The notes: a model not told the origin generated them from the sequence alone. 64,000 nt of DNA from Nonomuraea jabiensis (GCF_014204795.1 NZ_JACHMB010000001.1:8506501-8570500); one strand, 5' to 3'; positions 50,638 to 60,536 are shown, numbered from the stretch's first letter. Program-made: numbers and translations.

Positions 50638-52472
50638 ATCACATCACCCTTCTCGAAGAAGTCGACCTCGCCGCGTTCCATGAGGACGATGAGGCTCAGC
50701 AGTGCCCCCCAGGTCTGGAACGGCTCGCTGTTGGGCTTGTCGCAGGCGCCGCCGTGGACGCTGGAGTAGTTCTCGTGGACGTGGCGGTGCTCGTTCCATT
50801 CCTTCAGCACGAGCCGGGAGCTGCCTTCGGCGAGCCACGCGGCCGCGGGCCGTTCCCCGGCGCGCAGCAGCCCCAGGTAGACGAGGAAGTTCACCGGCGG
50901 CCACGCCCGTCCCGCCCAGTAGCTGCCTTCGCCGACGTCCACGGGCTCGTCGCGGGGCGAGGTGGGCAGCAGCCATTCGCCGCCGAAGCCGTCGTCGGTC
51001 ATCAGGAGCCCGGACACCATGCGCCGGGTCCGTTCCCCCGCGCCGACGCCGGCCAGCAGGGGATAGAAGCTCATCGTGGACAGCCGCTCGGTCGGCAGCC
51101 CGGTGTCGGTGCGCCTGCTGCGGTAGACGCCGCTCGGCTCGTCCCACAGGGACTCCATCGCCGCCACGACGACCGCGTGCCGCTCGCGCAGCTCCGCCGC
51201 GGCCTGCCGGTCGCCGAGGGCGTCGGCGAGGTCGGCCAGCGCCTCGCAGTCGGCCGCGTACAGGCTGTTCAGCCCCACGTCGTGAGCGGCGAGCAGGCTC
51301 TTGGCCTGGTCGAAGGGCACGTCCTCGAAGACCGGGTGGTTGTCCCAGCCGGTCTCGCAGGTCGCGCCGAAGTGCTGGTGGATGCGGGGGATGTCCTGCG
51401 GTGAGGGGAACTCGGGGTCGAAGTACGTCGAGCCGGCGCACAGCAGGTCACCGTCCCGGCGCACCCGCCACCACCAGCGGTTCCAGGACAGCAGCGGCTC
51501 GAAGCACTCCTCCAGGAACCACCGGTCGCCGAACCGGCGATAGAGCTCCCGGACCACCAGCGAGCCCACCGGCGGCTGGGAGCCGTCGTGGGTCTTGCGG
51601 CCGGTGCCCTGCTCGACGTTGGGGACGAAGCCCTCCGGGGTCAGGGCCCGCAGCATCTCGACGGTGTTGACGTAGGCGAGCTCCTTGCTCGACACGGCCG
51701 CCAGCAGCGCGTTGAAGAAGGCGTCCCAGCAGAACAGGGCGTAGCCGCCGCGCTTGCCCACGTTCCAGAGCCGGCTGACGGTCGTGATCACGCGGGAGCG
51801 CGCCGGTTCGTAGATGGTGTTCCAGGAGATGGCGTCCCTGACGATCTCGCGGTGCTGCGCCAGGGGGTCGGTGCCGGCCGCCCCGATCGCGGCCGAGGCG
51901 CCGGCGACGATCCGCGCGATCTCCGGCAGGTCGCGGGCGCGGCCGGTGCTGATCCCGACCGCGCCGGTCAGCTCCATCGCCAGGTACGGCCCGTCCACGT
52001 CGGTGTAGGGGTCCTCGACGTGCGGGGCCGTGCAGAAGACCTGGACGGCCCCGCCGGGCCCCTCGGCGGTGATCCGGCCGCCCGCGCGGGTGACGGAGCC
52101 GGGCCGGTTCCACAGATAGGCGACGCCGACGGTCAGCAGCGCGCTCTTGCGCTGGTTGGCGGTGGGCGTCACGAGCACGACCAGGTCGTCGCCCGCGTGC
52201 GCGGTCTGCACCCGGATCGTGATGCCCGCCCACGTCACGGTCGTCTCGGTGTAGCCGCCGTCGTAGGCGTGCCGGCCCAGGGTGACCGTCTCCGCGCCCT
52301 CGGTGCGGCGGCCGATCTGGGCGGCACGCAGCGACGTGCCCCGGTAGTACTCCTTCAGGCCGAGGGACAGGCCCAGCGCGTCGGGGAGGAGCACCTGGGT
52401 GAGCACGCTGCGCGTGTCCCAGGTGTTCCACCCTCGGGCGAGCGAGGCCTGCACATGGGCGTAGTTCGTCAT
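50634..52472 (-). CDS. MGH1/GH63-like (alpha/alpha)6 glycosidase
   Basis: 612 residues. ATG overlaps the GH127 stop by four bases (ATGA). The C-terminal (alpha/alpha)6 barrel has WNVGKRGGYALFCWDAFFNA, WDNHPVFEDVPFDQAKSLLA, SYWAGRAWPPVNFLVYLGLL and HVHENYSSVHGGACDKPNSE, the Trp/Asp/Glu set of MGH1-like (GH63-related) proteins that cut alpha-gluco or manno linkages by inversion. The N-terminal 230 residues are a beta sandwich (ITIRVQTAHAGDDLVVLVTP). No signal peptide, so it likely acts on imported oligosaccharides. Exact linkage unknown. Confidence 0.85.
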   Translation of the reverse strand: MTNYAHVQASLARGWNTWDTRSVLTQVLLPDALGLSLGLKEYYRGTSLRAAQIGRRTEGAETVTLGRHAYDGGYTETTVTWAGITIRVQTAHAGDDLVVLVTPTANQRKSALLTVGVAYLWNRPGSVTRAGGRITAEGPGGAVQVFCTAPHVEDPYTDVDGPYLAMELTGAVGISTGRARDLPEIARIVAGASAAIGAAGTDPLAQHREIVRDAISWNTIYEPARSRVITTVSRLWNVGKRGGYALFCWDAFFNALLAAVSSKELAYVNTVEMLRALTPEGFVPNVEQGTGRKTHDGSQPPVGSLVVRELYRRFGDRWFLEECFEPLLSWNRWWWRVRRDGDLLCAGSTYFDPEFPSPQDIPRIHQHFGATCETGWDNHPVFEDVPFDQAKSLLAAHDVGLNSLYAADCEALADLADALGDRQAAAELRERHAVVVAAMESLWDEPSGVYRSRRTDTGLPTERLSTMSFYPLLAGVGAGERTRRMVSGLLMTDDGFGGEWLLPTSPRDEPVDVGEGSYWAGRAWPPVNFLVYLGLLRAGERPAAAWLAEGSSRLVLKEWNEHRHVHENYSSVHGGACDKPNSEPFQTWGALLSLIVLMERGEVDFFEKGDVI

Positions 52473-54349
52473 GTGTTCCTTCGGGTGGGAATCCATACGC
52501 GCATGGCGTGCGGGCCGCGGTTGGCCCAGGCGTAGTAGGGGATCAGCGTGAGTTCCGCAGGCCGCGCCGCCGGGGCCGGCTGCCCAAGGGGCCGGTAGGG
52601 GGACTCGGCGGGCCCGCTTTCGAGCACGCCATCGGCTCGGAGCACGGTCACGCCGTCGAGGAGGTCCGGCCGGTGCTCGGGCCGGGGCGGCGTGGCGGTG
52701 TCGATGCGCAGGTCCTCCAGGACGACGCCGGACGGCTGGTCGGGCTGCTCGATCGCGTAGACCAGCGGTCCACGGGTGACGGCGACGCACCCCCGGGTGG
52801 CGTCCATGCGGTCGTCGGCCACCATGAACCGGGCGGGCATGGGCATCGCCAGCACCACCCGATCGCCGGGCCGGAACACCCTGCGGACGCGGGCGTAACC
52901 GCCGCACTCCACCGGCTTGCCGTCCACGGTGGCGCCCTCGGCCCAGTCCGGTACGCGCAGCGCCAGCTCCATCTCGCGCGACGGCGCCTCGCGCACGGTC
53001 ACCGTGACCAGGCCGTCCCACGGATACTCGGTGTCGACGTCCACGGCGAGCCCACCCGAGGCCAGCGCGCTCCGGGCGTACAGGTGCACCTGGAGGCCGT
53101 CCTGCGTGCCGGTCGCCAGGTACGTGGGCAGGGCGGCCAGCGTACGCATGACGTTGGGCGGGCAGCACGCGCAGTTGAACCAGGGACGGCGGCCGTGCGC
53201 CGGCGAGCGCTGCACGTCTGCCCGCGCGCCGGTCCGCCGGTGCAGCGTGTTGACGTAGAAGTAGTCCGCCTCGGCCAGCGACACCGCGGGCAGGACGGCG
53301 TTGTACAGCAGCAGCTCGATCTGGTCGGCGTAGACGGACTCGCCCGTGGCCAGCAGCAGCCGCCACGCCCACTGCATCGCCCCGATCCCGGCGCAGGTCT
53401 CCGCGTACGCCCGGTCGGGCGGCAGCTCGTACGCCTCGCCGAACGCCTCGCCGTCCCAGCGTGCGCCGACGGCGCCGGTGACGTGCTGCTTGCGGCGGCG
53501 CATCACGTCGTACTGCCGGCGCATCACGGCCAGCAGCTCGGTGTCGCCGGTCTCGATGGCGACGTCGGTGGCGCCCGCCGCAAAGTAGACGGCGCGCACG
53601 GCGTGCCCCTCCACCGTCTCCGCCTCGCGCACGGGCAGCCGGTCGGAGTAGTGGGCGGGGTCGCCGTAGTGCGAGGGGTCGAAGCCCGGTTTGGCGGCCC
53701 GGCCGTGCCCGCGGGCCTCGACGAAGTGGCGAGCCAGGTCCAGGTACCGTCGCTCACCCGTCTGCCGGTACAGCTCGACGAGCGCCATCTCCACCACGGG
53801 ATGGCCGTCCAGCTCCTCGCGCAGGCCGGGGCCGAACGTGCCGGCGAGATGGTCGGCCAGCCGGGTGGCGACCCGCAGCAGCTCCGTCTCGCCGGTCGCC
53901 CGGGCCGCCGCCACGGCCGCCTGCATCAGGTGGCCGGCGCAGTAGTGCTCGTGGCTCGTCCACAGCCGCGCGTACGGCTCCTCGCCGCGGACCTGGATGG
54001 CGGAGTTGAGGTACCCGTCCTCTCGCTGCGCGGTCGCGATCGTCCGGCCGAGCGTCCGCAGGCGGTCCAGGAGCGCCTCGTCGGGGCTGCGCGCGTACTC
54101 CCAGGCGACCGCCTCCAGCCATTTGTAGACGTCGGAGTCGCGGAAGCTCGCACCCTGGGCTTCACCGGCGGCCTCACCCGCGGCGATGCGGAGATTGCCG
54201 ATGTTGCCCGCTTCGACCAGCCGTTCGTGTCCGAGGGGGATCGCGGCCCGGTTGGCCTCCAGCCGGCGGGCCCAGAACCCGCCGGTCACCTGGCTTGCCG
54301 GGAGCGGCCGCAGGACCACCGCGGCGGCCGGACTCGGGACGGCCGTCAT
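52469..54349 (-). CDS. GH127 beta-L-arabinofuranosidase-like hydrolase
   Basis: 626 residues; ATG overlaps the sialidase stop by four bases. Catalytic Cys cluster WFNCACCPPNVMR and the earlier AETCAGIGAMQWAWRL give the Cys/Glu zinc site of HypBA1-type enzymes, in which the nucleophile is a Cys. N-terminal (alpha/alpha)6 barrel features: FRDSDVYKWLEAVAWEYARS, HEHYCAGHLMQAAVAAARAT. C-terminal beta sandwich: ALRVPDWAEGATVDGKPV. No signal peptide, so it would act in the cytoplasm on imported fragments. Substrate by family: terminal beta-L-arabinofuranose; related specificities exist. Confidence 0.92.
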   Translation of the reverse strand: MTAVPSPAAAVVLRPLPASQVTGGFWARRLEANRAAIPLGHERLVEAGNIGNLRIAAGEAAGEAQGASFRDSDVYKWLEAVAWEYARSPDEALLDRLRTLGRTIATAQREDGYLNSAIQVRGEEPYARLWTSHEHYCAGHLMQAAVAAARATGETELLRVATRLADHLAGTFGPGLREELDGHPVVEMALVELYRQTGERRYLDLARHFVEARGHGRAAKPGFDPSHYGDPAHYSDRLPVREAETVEGHAVRAVYFAAGATDVAIETGDTELLAVMRRQYDVMRRRKQHVTGAVGARWDGEAFGEAYELPPDRAYAETCAGIGAMQWAWRLLLATGESVYADQIELLLYNAVLPAVSLAEADYFYVNTLHRRTGARADVQRSPAHGRRPWFNCACCPPNVMRTLAALPTYLATGTQDGLQVHLYARSALASGGLAVDVDTEYPWDGLVTVTVREAPSREMELALRVPDWAEGATVDGKPVECGGYARVRRVFRPGDRVVLAMPMPARFMVADDRMDATRGCVAVTRGPLVYAIEQPDQPSGVVLEDLRIDTATPPRPEHRPDLLDGVTVLRADGVLESGPAESPYRPLGQPAPAARPAELTLIPYYAWANRGPHAMRVWIPTRRNT

Positions 54350-56430
54350 AGGGGCGCCTGCCGCCGGAACCGGACGGCGTCGGCGATGACGTAGCCGTCG
54401 GCCGCGTCGCTGAGCTCGACGTATCCGGCGAGGCCGGCCTTGAAGGAGAAGGTGCCCAAGGACGTCCACTCGCCGGTGCGGGGGTCCGGCACGCCGCGGT
54501 TTTGCTGGTTGACGGTCACCGAGGTGGTGCCCGCGGCGTGGTGGACGACGTACGTGGCGTTGGTCGCCCGGTTGGGGTCGGCCGTGTAGGAGACGAGAAC
54601 CTCGTACCGGTCGTCGCCCGGGAGCGCCGGCCGCCACCGCGCCACGTTCGCGCCGGTGCCCTTGGCGTGCGTCACGTAGTTGAACCCGTAATAGCCGGGG
54701 ACGCTTCTGCCGCTCGGCCAGGTGCCGGTGACCTCGAAGCCGAGCCCGCCGTTGTCGACGGTGACCTCGTCGCGGACGTCCGGCGAGGCGGACGCCCGGA
54801 CGAGGCTGAGCTGGTCGAGCGAGAGGGTCGTGCCGCCGCCCCGGCCGGGGCCGGCCAGCGTGAAGCGGATGGTGTGCCGGCCGGGCCGCAACGACATCCG
54901 GCCCAGCAGCGCGACGTCGTAGCCGTCGCCGCGGTAGGCCGTCAGGTCCAGCGTGGACGTGCGTGGCTTCTTCCCGTCCACGGTCACCGTCATGAGTCCA
55001 CCGCCCGCTGACCGGTAGTAGCGCAGCCATAATTCGTGCGTACCGTCGTGGGCGACGGTGAAGGGATACTCGATGTAGTCGCCGGTCGCGGCGGGGACGA
55101 AGAGCGCGCGGGCGCCGCCGCGCGCGGTGGCCTCGAGCACCACCGACACCTGCCCGCCTGACCGGCGGGCGCGCACCGCGGGGACACCCAGGTCGTGCGT
55201 GCTCTCGGTCAGCTTGGGGCCGGTGGCCAGGCTGTCGCGGCCCCGCGTCAGCCACTCCAGGTTGAAGCGGGCGGCGGCCACGCGGCGCGGGGTGCCGTCG
55301 AGGTCGCCGTCGCAGCCGTACAGGAGCACGATGGTGCCGTCGGACAGGGACGCCAGGTCCGAGTAGTACCCCCGGCCCGGGTTGATCGACCGGCTGTACC
55401 TGAAGGAGTGGCCTTCGTCGTAGCTCACCGCGACGGTCATGTTCCAGCGCATCGGCGCGTCCGGCCGGCTGAACAGCACGCGGTTGACGTCCTGGCTGCC
55501 CGGCCCGCCCGTGTGGCGGACGAAGCCGGTGTCGACGCCGTTGAAGAGGCCGGGGCTGAAGTCCATCCTGGGCGGCGACCAGGTCAGGCCGCCGTCACCG
55601 CTGACCGCGATGTCCCGGGGCCAGTCGTTGCCCGAACCGGGCCGGCTGCTCATCACCACCGTGCCGTCGTCGCGCTGCACCAGCCGGGCCTCCCCGACGA
55701 CGGGGTAGCCCTCGCCCATCGGCACCTCGCCGCCGGACTGCCAGGTGCGGCCGTGGTCGTCGCTGTAGACGGTCGAGACGCCGTAGTGGCGCTCCGCCGT
55801 GGGGACGCCCGTGATGATGGTCCGGTGCGAGACCGTCAGGAGCAGCCGGCCCGAGTCGAGCTGGATGCCGTGACCCGGCCCCGGACCGTGCATCGCCCAG
55901 TCGTACGTGAAGTGGTCGAAGAGGCTGGTCAGCTCGCGCCGCTCGCTCCAGGTGGCGCCGCCGTCCGTGCTGGAGATGACGTAGAAGGTGCTGGAGTCGG
56001 CGGAGCAGCTGGTGTTCTCCGGCAGCCGCACGCAGAGCCCGTGGAAGAGGAAGACCTCGCCCGTCACCCGGTCCACCACGAAGGTGGGGTTGGACCAGCA
56101 CTGGCCCTCATCGGCGAGCGCCACCGCCTGGGACGGGCTCCAGGTCTGTCCCTTGTCGGTGCTGCGGCGGACGAGCAGGTCGTGCGGTCCGGCGTCGCAG
56201 TTCTCGTGCCGGCCCTCGGTGCAGGCCAGGATCGTGTCGTCGGGCAGTACGGCCAGGCCGTACACGTGATAGCTGGCCAGCGGATCCACGGCGGAGTCCC
56301 ACAAGGTGGCCTCCGCGAAGAACGGCTCGGCCGCGGCCGGCGCGGCCGCGGCGGGGGAGGGCAGGGCGGCCGCGGCGGCGCCTGCGGCGAGCCCGAGGGC
56401 GAAGGCCCGCCGGCTGATGGGCATGGTCAT
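54346..56430 (-). CDS. Secreted sialidase-fold exo-enzyme with C-terminal binding domains
   Basis: 694 residues. Tat signal MPISRRAFALGLAAGAAAAA. Six-bladed propeller with four Asp boxes (STDKGQTWS, STDGGATWS, SDDHGRTW, SGDGGLTWS), as in GH33; PMRWNMTVAVSYDEGHSFRY and GRGYYSDLASLSDGTIVLLY fit the later blades and the Tyr/Glu region. A sugar-binding-like domain (YIEYPFTVAHDGTHELWLRY) and a golvesin-type domain (GRSVPGYYGFNYVTHAKGTG, GDDRYEVLVSYTADPNRATN) follow. The signature Arg triad is not proven by reading. Likely removes a terminal acidic sugar outside the cell. ATG at 56430 has GAGGAG upstream. Confidence 0.85.
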   Translation of the reverse strand: MTMPISRRAFALGLAAGAAAAALPSPAAAAPAAAEPFFAEATLWDSAVDPLASYHVYGLAVLPDDTILACTEGRHENCDAGPHDLLVRRSTDKGQTWSPSQAVALADEGQCWSNPTFVVDRVTGEVFLFHGLCVRLPENTSCSADSSTFYVISSTDGGATWSERRELTSLFDHFTYDWAMHGPGPGHGIQLDSGRLLLTVSHRTIITGVPTAERHYGVSTVYSDDHGRTWQSGGEVPMGEGYPVVGEARLVQRDDGTVVMSSRPGSGNDWPRDIAVSGDGGLTWSPPRMDFSPGLFNGVDTGFVRHTGGPGSQDVNRVLFSRPDAPMRWNMTVAVSYDEGHSFRYSRSINPGRGYYSDLASLSDGTIVLLYGCDGDLDGTPRRVAAARFNLEWLTRGRDSLATGPKLTESTHDLGVPAVRARRSGGQVSVVLEATARGGARALFVPAATGDYIEYPFTVAHDGTHELWLRYYRSAGGGLMTVTVDGKKPRTSTLDLTAYRGDGYDVALLGRMSLRPGRHTIRFTLAGPGRGGGTTLSLDQLSLVRASASPDVRDEVTVDNGGLGFEVTGTWPSGRSVPGYYGFNYVTHAKGTGANVARWRPALPGDDRYEVLVSYTADPNRATNATYVVHHAAGTTSVTVNQQNRGVPDPRTGEWTSLGTFSFKAGLAGYVELSDAADGYVIADAVRFRRQAPL

Positions 56431-56468
56431 GCGACTCTCCTCGGCAGGAGCTTGGGGGGTGTTCAGGT

Positions 56469-57404
56469 CTATCGCGGGTCGAGTGGTCCTACGAGGTCGT
56501 GGATGCGGGCCAGCGCGGCGCGCAGCTCGGTGAGCTCGGTGTCGGTGAGAGGCAAGAACGGCGCAGCGGCGTGCGGCGGGCAGAGCCCCAGCAGGTGGAG
56601 CGCGGTCTTGATCACGACCACCCCGCTGACCCCGGGGCGGACCCCGAAGAGCGCGGCCAGCCGGTCGACGTCGTGCTGCAGCGCCGCCGCGGTGGCGTGG
56701 TCGCCGCCACGGCCGGCCTTGAGCAGGTCGGCGCAGAGCGCGGGCGCGAGCATGCCCACCCCCGGCACCAGCCCGGCGGCCCCCATGCGGAGCCCGTCGG
56801 CCAGCCGCCGTTCGGCACCCTGGGCCACCTGGAAACCGGGACGCTCCCCGGCCAGGGCGCAGAACCCGGCGAACAGGGCGGCGTCCCCCGAGCTGTCCTT
56901 CAACCCGATGATCGCCGGCTCGTCGAGCAGGCGGCGCATCACGGACATGGGGACGGGGTTGCCGGTGTACCCGGGGCTGTTGTAGACGACGACGGGGCGG
57001 CCGTGGCGGGCGATGTCGCGAAAGTGCGCGTACAGCTCGTCCTCGGTGTGCCGGAAGTAGGACGGCGCGAGCACGACCACGGCGTCCAGGTCGAGCTCCG
57101 CCAGGCGGTCCATGCGCCGCAAGGTCTCCCTGGTGCCCGTGCCGGCGGCGGCCACCATGACCCGGGCGGGCGCCCCGGCCAGGTCGCGCCACATGGCGGA
57201 CACCTCGACCGCGTACGCCCGGACGTCGCCGGCCGGCAGCAGCGGGCCCTCGCCGTTGGTGCCGGCCAGCATCAGCGTGGTGACGCCGCCGGCCGCGAGG
57301 TGGGCCAGCAGCGGCCGGACGGCCGGCGGGTCGGGCCGCCCGGACGGGTCGAGCGCGGTGACGAGCGGGATGATCAGTCCGGAGACCGGATGGTCGGTAT
57401 CCAT
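56469..57404 (-). CDS. DapA/NanA-family aldolase or lyase
   Basis: 311 residues, class I aldolase TIM barrel. LAGTNGEGPLLPAGDVRAYA (the GT-x-GE carboxylate site), VVVLAPSYFRHTEDELYAHF, the Tyr in VVYNSPGY, and the Schiff-base Lys in IGLKDSSGDAALF. The family includes N-acetylneuraminate lyase, 2-keto-3-deoxy sugar aldolases and dihydrodipicolinate synthase. As the first gene of an operon with a sialidase-fold enzyme, cleavage of a sialic-acid-like or keto-deoxy sugar is the best inference. It is probably the promoter-proximal gene; its start is 187 bases from the divergent LacI gene. Confidence 0.88.
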   Translation of the reverse strand: MDTDHPVSGLIIPLVTALDPSGRPDPPAVRPLLAHLAAGGVTTLMLAGTNGEGPLLPAGDVRAYAVEVSAMWRDLAGAPARVMVAAAGTGTRETLRRMDRLAELDLDAVVVLAPSYFRHTEDELYAHFRDIARHGRPVVVYNSPGYTGNPVPMSVMRRLLDEPAIIGLKDSSGDAALFAGFCALAGERPGFQVAQGAERRLADGLRMGAAGLVPGVGMLAPALCADLLKAGRGGDHATAAALQHDVDRLAALFGVRPGVSGVVVIKTALHLLGLCPPHAAAPFLPLTDTELTELRAALARIHDLVGPLDPR

Positions 57405-57464
57405 GGCACCTCCCTCGGCAAACGCTCCGGACGGTATCCTGCGATCCCCGCGGGACGCCAGATG

Positions 57465-57541
57465 CTAATGGGTATTAGTAATTCTCTCCGGTTTCCAGCG
57501 TTCTTTTTCGCCTAGGTACATTGACGCCTCACAGGAGTGAG
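57465..57541. promoter_or_regulatory. Two inverted repeats in the divergent LacI/lyase region
   Basis: CTAAT-GGGT-ATTAG at 57465-57478 and CTCAC-AGGA-GTGAG at 57528-57541 are perfect 5-bp inverted repeats with 4-base spacers, 50 bases apart. A LacI protein encoded beside them could bind one or both to control the lyase-sialidase operon and the importer. TTGACG at 57521-57526 may be a -35 element. Confidence 0.5.
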
Positions 57542-57590
57542 AGACACACTTTGCGTTCATCGGGTTAGGCGCATTAGCAGGAGGCCCCGG

Positions 57591-58640
57591 ATGAGTCGCG
57601 GACCAGTGCGGAGGCCGACCCAGGCCGACATCGCGCGCCTCGCGGGGGTGAGCCAGGCCACCGTCTCGCTCGTGCTGAACGAGCGTGACTCCGACGTCCG
57701 GATCAGCCAGGCGACCCGGGAGCGGGTGCTGGCGGCGATCCGCGAGTGGGGCTACGTCGCCAACGCCTCGGCGAGATCCCTCGCCGGCGGCCAGAACAAG
57801 ATCATCGGAGTGTTCACCTTCGAGCCGGTCTTCCCGACGACCAGCGTCGACTTCTACTTCCCGTTCCTGCTCGGCATGGAGCAGGCGGCGGCGGAGCTCG
57901 GCTACGACCTCCTGCTGTTCACCAGCCTCGGCGGCGAGCGGCAGGTCTTCCGCGACGGGTCGACCCGGCTGTCGCTCGCGGACGGCGCGCTGCTGCTCGG
58001 GCGCGACCCGAACGTCGAGGAGATCCAGCGGCTGCGCGACACCGGCTTCCCCTTCGTCTACGTGGGGCACCGGGAAGTGTCGGGGGCGCCGGTCTCCTAT
58101 GTGGCGGCCGACTACGCCACGGCGACGCAGCAGCTCACCGAACGGCTCTTCGAGCTCGGGCACAGGCGCGTCGCCTACGCCCGGATCGGTGACGGCGACG
58201 CCCAGCCCAGCCGGGACCGGGAGAAGGGGTTCCGGCGGGCGATGCCCGCCGGTGAGGCCCGGCGGCTCACCGGCCCGGTGTGGACGCTGGAGTCCGCCGA
58301 CGACGTGGCGGGCCTCCTGGCGGAGATCCGGCACGGCGGCATCACCGCCGTGGTCGCCGAGCAGGTCCTGCTGGCGGAGGAGCTCCTGGCGTGCGCGGAG
58401 CGGCACGAGCTGTCGGTCCCGGACGATCTGAGCATCGTCGTGCTGGGCGACTCCACCGGCGCGCGCCGCACCGGCACGCCCTGGACCGGCCTGGTGGTCC
58501 CCCGGGAGCAGATGGGCCGGCAGGCCACCCACCTGCTGGCGCGGCTGCTGGAAGCGACCGAGCCGGATGCCCGCAGAGAGAACGTCGAGTGCCCCCTCAC
58601 GCCGGGCGCGACCGTGGCCCCACCAAGGAGACAGCAGTGA
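57591..58640 (+). CDS. LacI-family repressor of the glycan locus
   Basis: 349 residues from the ATG at 57591 with AGGAGG upstream. HTH and hinge: TQADIARLAGVSQATVSLVL, NERDSDVRISQATRERVLAA, IREWGYVANASARSLAGGQ. The effector domain is PBP-like: IIGVFTFEPVFPTTSVDFYF, VGHREVSGAPVSYVAADYAT, HRRVAYARIGDGDAQPSRDR. Sits between the divergent glycosidase operon and the ABC importer genes, whose first gene starts 19 bases later, so it should be cotranscribed with the importer and repress both directions until a sugar binds. Confidence 0.92.
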   Translation: MSRGPVRRPTQADIARLAGVSQATVSLVLNERDSDVRISQATRERVLAAIREWGYVANASARSLAGGQNKIIGVFTFEPVFPTTSVDFYFPFLLGMEQAAAELGYDLLLFTSLGGERQVFRDGSTRLSLADGALLLGRDPNVEEIQRLRDTGFPFVYVGHREVSGAPVSYVAADYATATQQLTERLFELGHRRVAYARIGDGDAQPSRDREKGFRRAMPAGEARRLTGPVWTLESADDVAGLLAEIRHGGITAVVAEQVLLAEELLACAERHELSVPDDLSIVVLGDSTGARRTGTPWTGLVVPREQMGRQATHLLARLLEATEPDARRENVECPLTPGATVAPPRRQQ

Positions 58641-58659
58641 CCGAACCAGGAAAGCCCAC

Positions 58660-59589
58660 ATGATTAGGGTCATCGTCAAACGACTGCTGGTGGGCGTGCT
58701 GGTGATGTGGGGCGCCGCCTCGCTCATCTTCCTCATCGTCCGGGTCGCCCCGGGCGATCCGGCCACGATCCTGCTGGGCCCGGACGCGAGCCGGGAGCAG
58801 GTGGCCGAGCTCACCGGGAAGCTCGGGCTCGACCGGCCGGTGTTCAGCCAGTACCTCGGCTACCTCGGCGAGGTGGCCCGGTTGCAGTTCGGTGACTCCT
58901 ACCGGTTCGACCGGCCGGCGATGTCGGAGGTGTTCGAGCGGCTGCCCGCGACCGCCGACCTGATGCTCGCCTCCACCGCCATCGCCGTCTGCCTCGGCCT
59001 CGTGCTCGGACTGCTGGCCGGCGCGCGCCCGGGCGGCGCCGTCGATCGGCTGGTCAGCGCGGGCACCATCGCCCTGCAGTCGTTCCCCACCTTCTGGGTG
59101 GGCATCATGCTGATCCTCGTCTTCGCGCTGGCCTTGCGCATGCTGCCCAGCGCGGGGGCGGGCTCGCCGGCGCACCTGGTCCTGCCGGCGTTCACGCTGG
59201 CGCTGCCGTTCACCGCCATCGTGGCCCGCCTGACCAGGACCAGCGTCGCGGAGACGATGCGCGAGCCGTACATCCAGACGGCCCGGTCCAAGGGGCTCAC
59301 CGAGCAGCAGGTGCTGCTCGGCCACGCGCTGCGCAACTCCCTCATCCCCGTGGTGACCATCGTCGGGCTGCACATGGGCGGCCTGATGGGCGGCGCGGTC
59401 GTGGTCGAGAACGTCTTCGCCTGGCCGGGGCTCGGCACGCTGGTGGTCGACGCGGTCTCCAACCGTGACTACGCGGTCGTGCAGGCGGCCACGTTCCTGA
59501 TCGCGGGCATCGTGATGCTGTTCAACCTCGTCGCCGATCTGCTGTACTCCCAGCTCGACCCGCGCATCAAGCTGGACGGTGCGGCATGA
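58660..59589 (+). CDS. ABC importer permease, OppB/DppB type
   Basis: 309 residues. Start MIRVIVKRLLVGVLVMWGAA with first helix, then the periplasmic loop with PGDPATILLGPDASREQVAE typical of DppB, five further helices, and the EAA-type coupling loop REPYIQTARSKGLTEQQVLL followed by GHALRNSLIPVVTIVG. It forms half of a heterodimeric channel for peptides or oligosaccharides. Overlaps the next gene by ATGA. Follows the LacI gene. Confidence 0.93.
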   Translation: MIRVIVKRLLVGVLVMWGAASLIFLIVRVAPGDPATILLGPDASREQVAELTGKLGLDRPVFSQYLGYLGEVARLQFGDSYRFDRPAMSEVFERLPATADLMLASTAIAVCLGLVLGLLAGARPGGAVDRLVSAGTIALQSFPTFWVGIMLILVFALALRMLPSAGAGSPAHLVLPAFTLALPFTAIVARLTRTSVAETMREPYIQTARSKGLTEQQVLLGHALRNSLIPVVTIVGLHMGGLMGGAVVVENVFAWPGLGTLVVDAVSNRDYAVVQAATFLIAGIVMLFNLVADLLYSQLDPRIKLDGAA

Positions 59590-60449
59590 CCGCCGTCGCC
59601 GGCGCCATCCGCCGGCCCGTGGTGCGCGGCCGGTGGCTCAGCCGGATCCCGTACGCCGTGCTCGCCCTGTACATCGTGGTCGCCGGGGTGGGACCGCTGG
59701 TCATCGACTACAACCCCGTGCGCGTCTCGCTCGACGACCGGCTGCTCGTTCCCGGATCGCGGCTCGCGTCCGGAGGCGTCGCCTGGCTCGGCACCGACGG
59801 CCTCGGCCGCGACGTCCTCGCCCAGGTCGTCTACGGCGCCCGCACGTCGATGATCATCGGGGTCGCCACGGTCGTCGTCTGCTGCGTGATCGGCGTGAGC
59901 GTCGGCATCGCCGCCGGCTACTTCCGCGGCTGGCTGGACACGGTGCTCGCGCGTGGCATCGACATCCTGCTCGCCTTCCCGGCGATCCTGCTGACCATCG
60001 TGATCGCGGGCGCCTTCGAGCGCAGCGTCCTGGTGGTGGTGATCGCCCTCTCGGCGACGGCCTGGATCTCCTTCGCGCGGGTCACCCGCGGCGTCGCCCT
60101 GTCGATGCGGGAGCGGGCCTGGATCGACGCGGCCCGCGTGCTCGGCGTACGTCCGGTGGCCATCCTGGTCCGGCACATCCTGCCGCTCACGGTCGGCCCG
60201 ATCGTCGCCCTGGCGACGCTGGAGTTCGCCCTCGTCGTGCTGGCCGAGGCCGGGCTCAGCTTCCTCGGCATCGGCCTGCCCGGCACGGCGGTGTCCTGGG
60301 GCCAGACCATCGCGAACGGAAAGCAGTATCTCGAAACCGCCTGGTGGATCTCCACGCTGCCCGGCGTCGCGCTGTCGCTGCTGATCATCAACATCGGGAT
60401 CCTCGGCGACCAGCTCACCGCCCGATACGGCCGCGGACACCTCCGGTGA
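59586..60449 (+). CDS. ABC importer permease, OppC/DppC type
   Basis: 287 residues; ATG overlaps the previous stop by four bases. DppC landmarks: N-terminal IPYAVLALYIVVAGVGPLVI, WLGTDGLGRDVLAQVVYGAR (the domain before the core), and the coupling loop MRERAWIDAARVLGVRPVAI, ending in ETAWWISTLPGVALSLLIIN. With the preceding protein it makes the translocation pore. Confidence 0.93.
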   Translation: MTAVAGAIRRPVVRGRWLSRIPYAVLALYIVVAGVGPLVIDYNPVRVSLDDRLLVPGSRLASGGVAWLGTDGLGRDVLAQVVYGARTSMIIGVATVVVCCVIGVSVGIAAGYFRGWLDTVLARGIDILLAFPAILLTIVIAGAFERSVLVVVIALSATAWISFARVTRGVALSMRERAWIDAARVLGVRPVAILVRHILPLTVGPIVALATLEFALVVLAEAGLSFLGIGLPGTAVSWGQTIANGKQYLETAWWISTLPGVALSLLIINIGILGDQLTARYGRGHLR

Positions 60450-60536
60450 GGCGGCGACCGTCGTACGGCCGGCACACATCCCCTTCCATCACGAGCACCC
60501 CCCGAAGAACCATCCCCGGAAGGCGGGAAGACGTCC